From: Thermophagus xiamenensis
GTDB taxonomy: Bacteria; Bacteroidota; Bacteroidia; Bacteroidales; Marinilabiliaceae
Reading direction: 5' to 3'
DNA: 64,000 bases
NCBI RefSeq assembly: GCF_900112795.1
Contig: NZ_FONA01000012.1
Location: forward strand, 62,001 to 126,000
The notes below the pieces were generated by a model that saw nothing but the letters and a program-made list of their open reading frames with translations, was not told the origin of the DNA and ran no database searches. Below are positions 63,854 through 64,000 of this stretch, piece after piece. A program made the position numbers and the translations under genes. Positions within the stretch are counted from its first letter, which is position 1. Each line of letters begins with the position of its first letter.

Positions 63854-64000
63854 AATATTTCTGTATTTTGCTATTCTCTTATTATGAAATTTGTTGATGT
63901 TATTGGTCTAATGGTTTAAATGGCTCAATCAATTATATTGACAGGACCGGGGGTGTGGCAATCATTTTGAATCAGGCACTTGTTGTTTAAATTAGCTCTA

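Noticed and set aside
1-64000. tRNA or rRNA genes
   Set aside because: No cloverleaf with a GGTTCGAATCC-like T arm or rRNA-like block was noticed on either strand; a dedicated scan could not be run.

Overview
The window is chromosomal DNA from a Bacteroidota bacterium. A fermentative, gliding or T9SS-bearing member of the Marinilabiliales/Bacteroidales side is the best guess, but the genus cannot be named from sequence alone. The evidence is type IX secretion (T9SS) sorting domains, a PorP/SprF gene next to a PorE-like OmpA protein, a RemB/Wzi-like barrel, TlpA-like and DUF4465 proteins typical of the phylum, TAnnTTTG-type -7 promoter boxes, and low-GC intergenic DNA. I saw no tRNA, rRNA, CRISPR array, prophage or intact insertion sequence.

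Layout. 1-9.5 kb: the 3' end of a giant Ig/PKD-repeat adhesin with a T9SS type B sorting tail, then PorP/SprF-like, PorE-like and SPOR-domain genes, all on + and closely spaced, probably one surface-adhesion/secretion operon. 9.8-10.2 kb: RNase P RNA. 10.2-17.8 kb: a YihY-family membrane protein, then pta, a 3-hydroxybutyryl-CoA dehydrogenase relative, ackA, ptb and buk. These make ATP from acetyl-CoA and butyryl-CoA, so acetate and butyrate are likely fermentation products. 17.9-28.4 kb: a secreted S1-type protease, a DUF4465 lipoprotein, a TlpA-like thioredoxin, aminopeptidase P, a DUF4097-like protein and a soluble PAS histidine kinase. 28.9-36.5 kb: corA, ribH, a TPR membrane protein, recF with a DUF721 gene, biotin carboxyl carrier and biotin carboxylase genes, and ferritin. 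36.1-40.3 kb: a tightly overlapping minus-strand operon (TPR, ComA-like phosphosulfolactate synthase, DUF368/PopT, aroE, SUI1/YciH). 40.7-50.2 kb: DUF4301, a frameshifted FadL-type porin, a deleted TonB receptor, and an iron locus in which feoB and a membrane-anchored DtxR-FeoA fusion face a second DtxR-family gene across a shared operator. 51.5-58.6 kb: a type I restriction-modification locus (hsdM, hsdS, GxxExxY gene, hsdR) bounded by a ~46-bp imperfect direct repeat. 58.7-64 kb: mnmE, a sugar-binding lipoprotein, a WcaF-like acetyltransferase and the RemB/Wzi-like barrel.

The least ordinary content is non-coding. A modular dispersed repeat occurs at least eight times in intergenic spaces. 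It contains a small hairpin module, a purine-rich module, a long CATTAGT-heptamer hairpin and a leader module. The last base of that leader lies directly against the start codons of ackA and of the biotin carrier gene, and intact copies carry a short ORF starting at the equivalent ATG. Two unrelated tandem arrays (28.4 and 50.4 kb) both have a 41-bp period. In the second, a palindromic core changes on both arms together, which suggests selection for a fold. These, the DtxR operator region, the gene decay next to feoB and the duplicated scraps in the restriction locus are the best leads.
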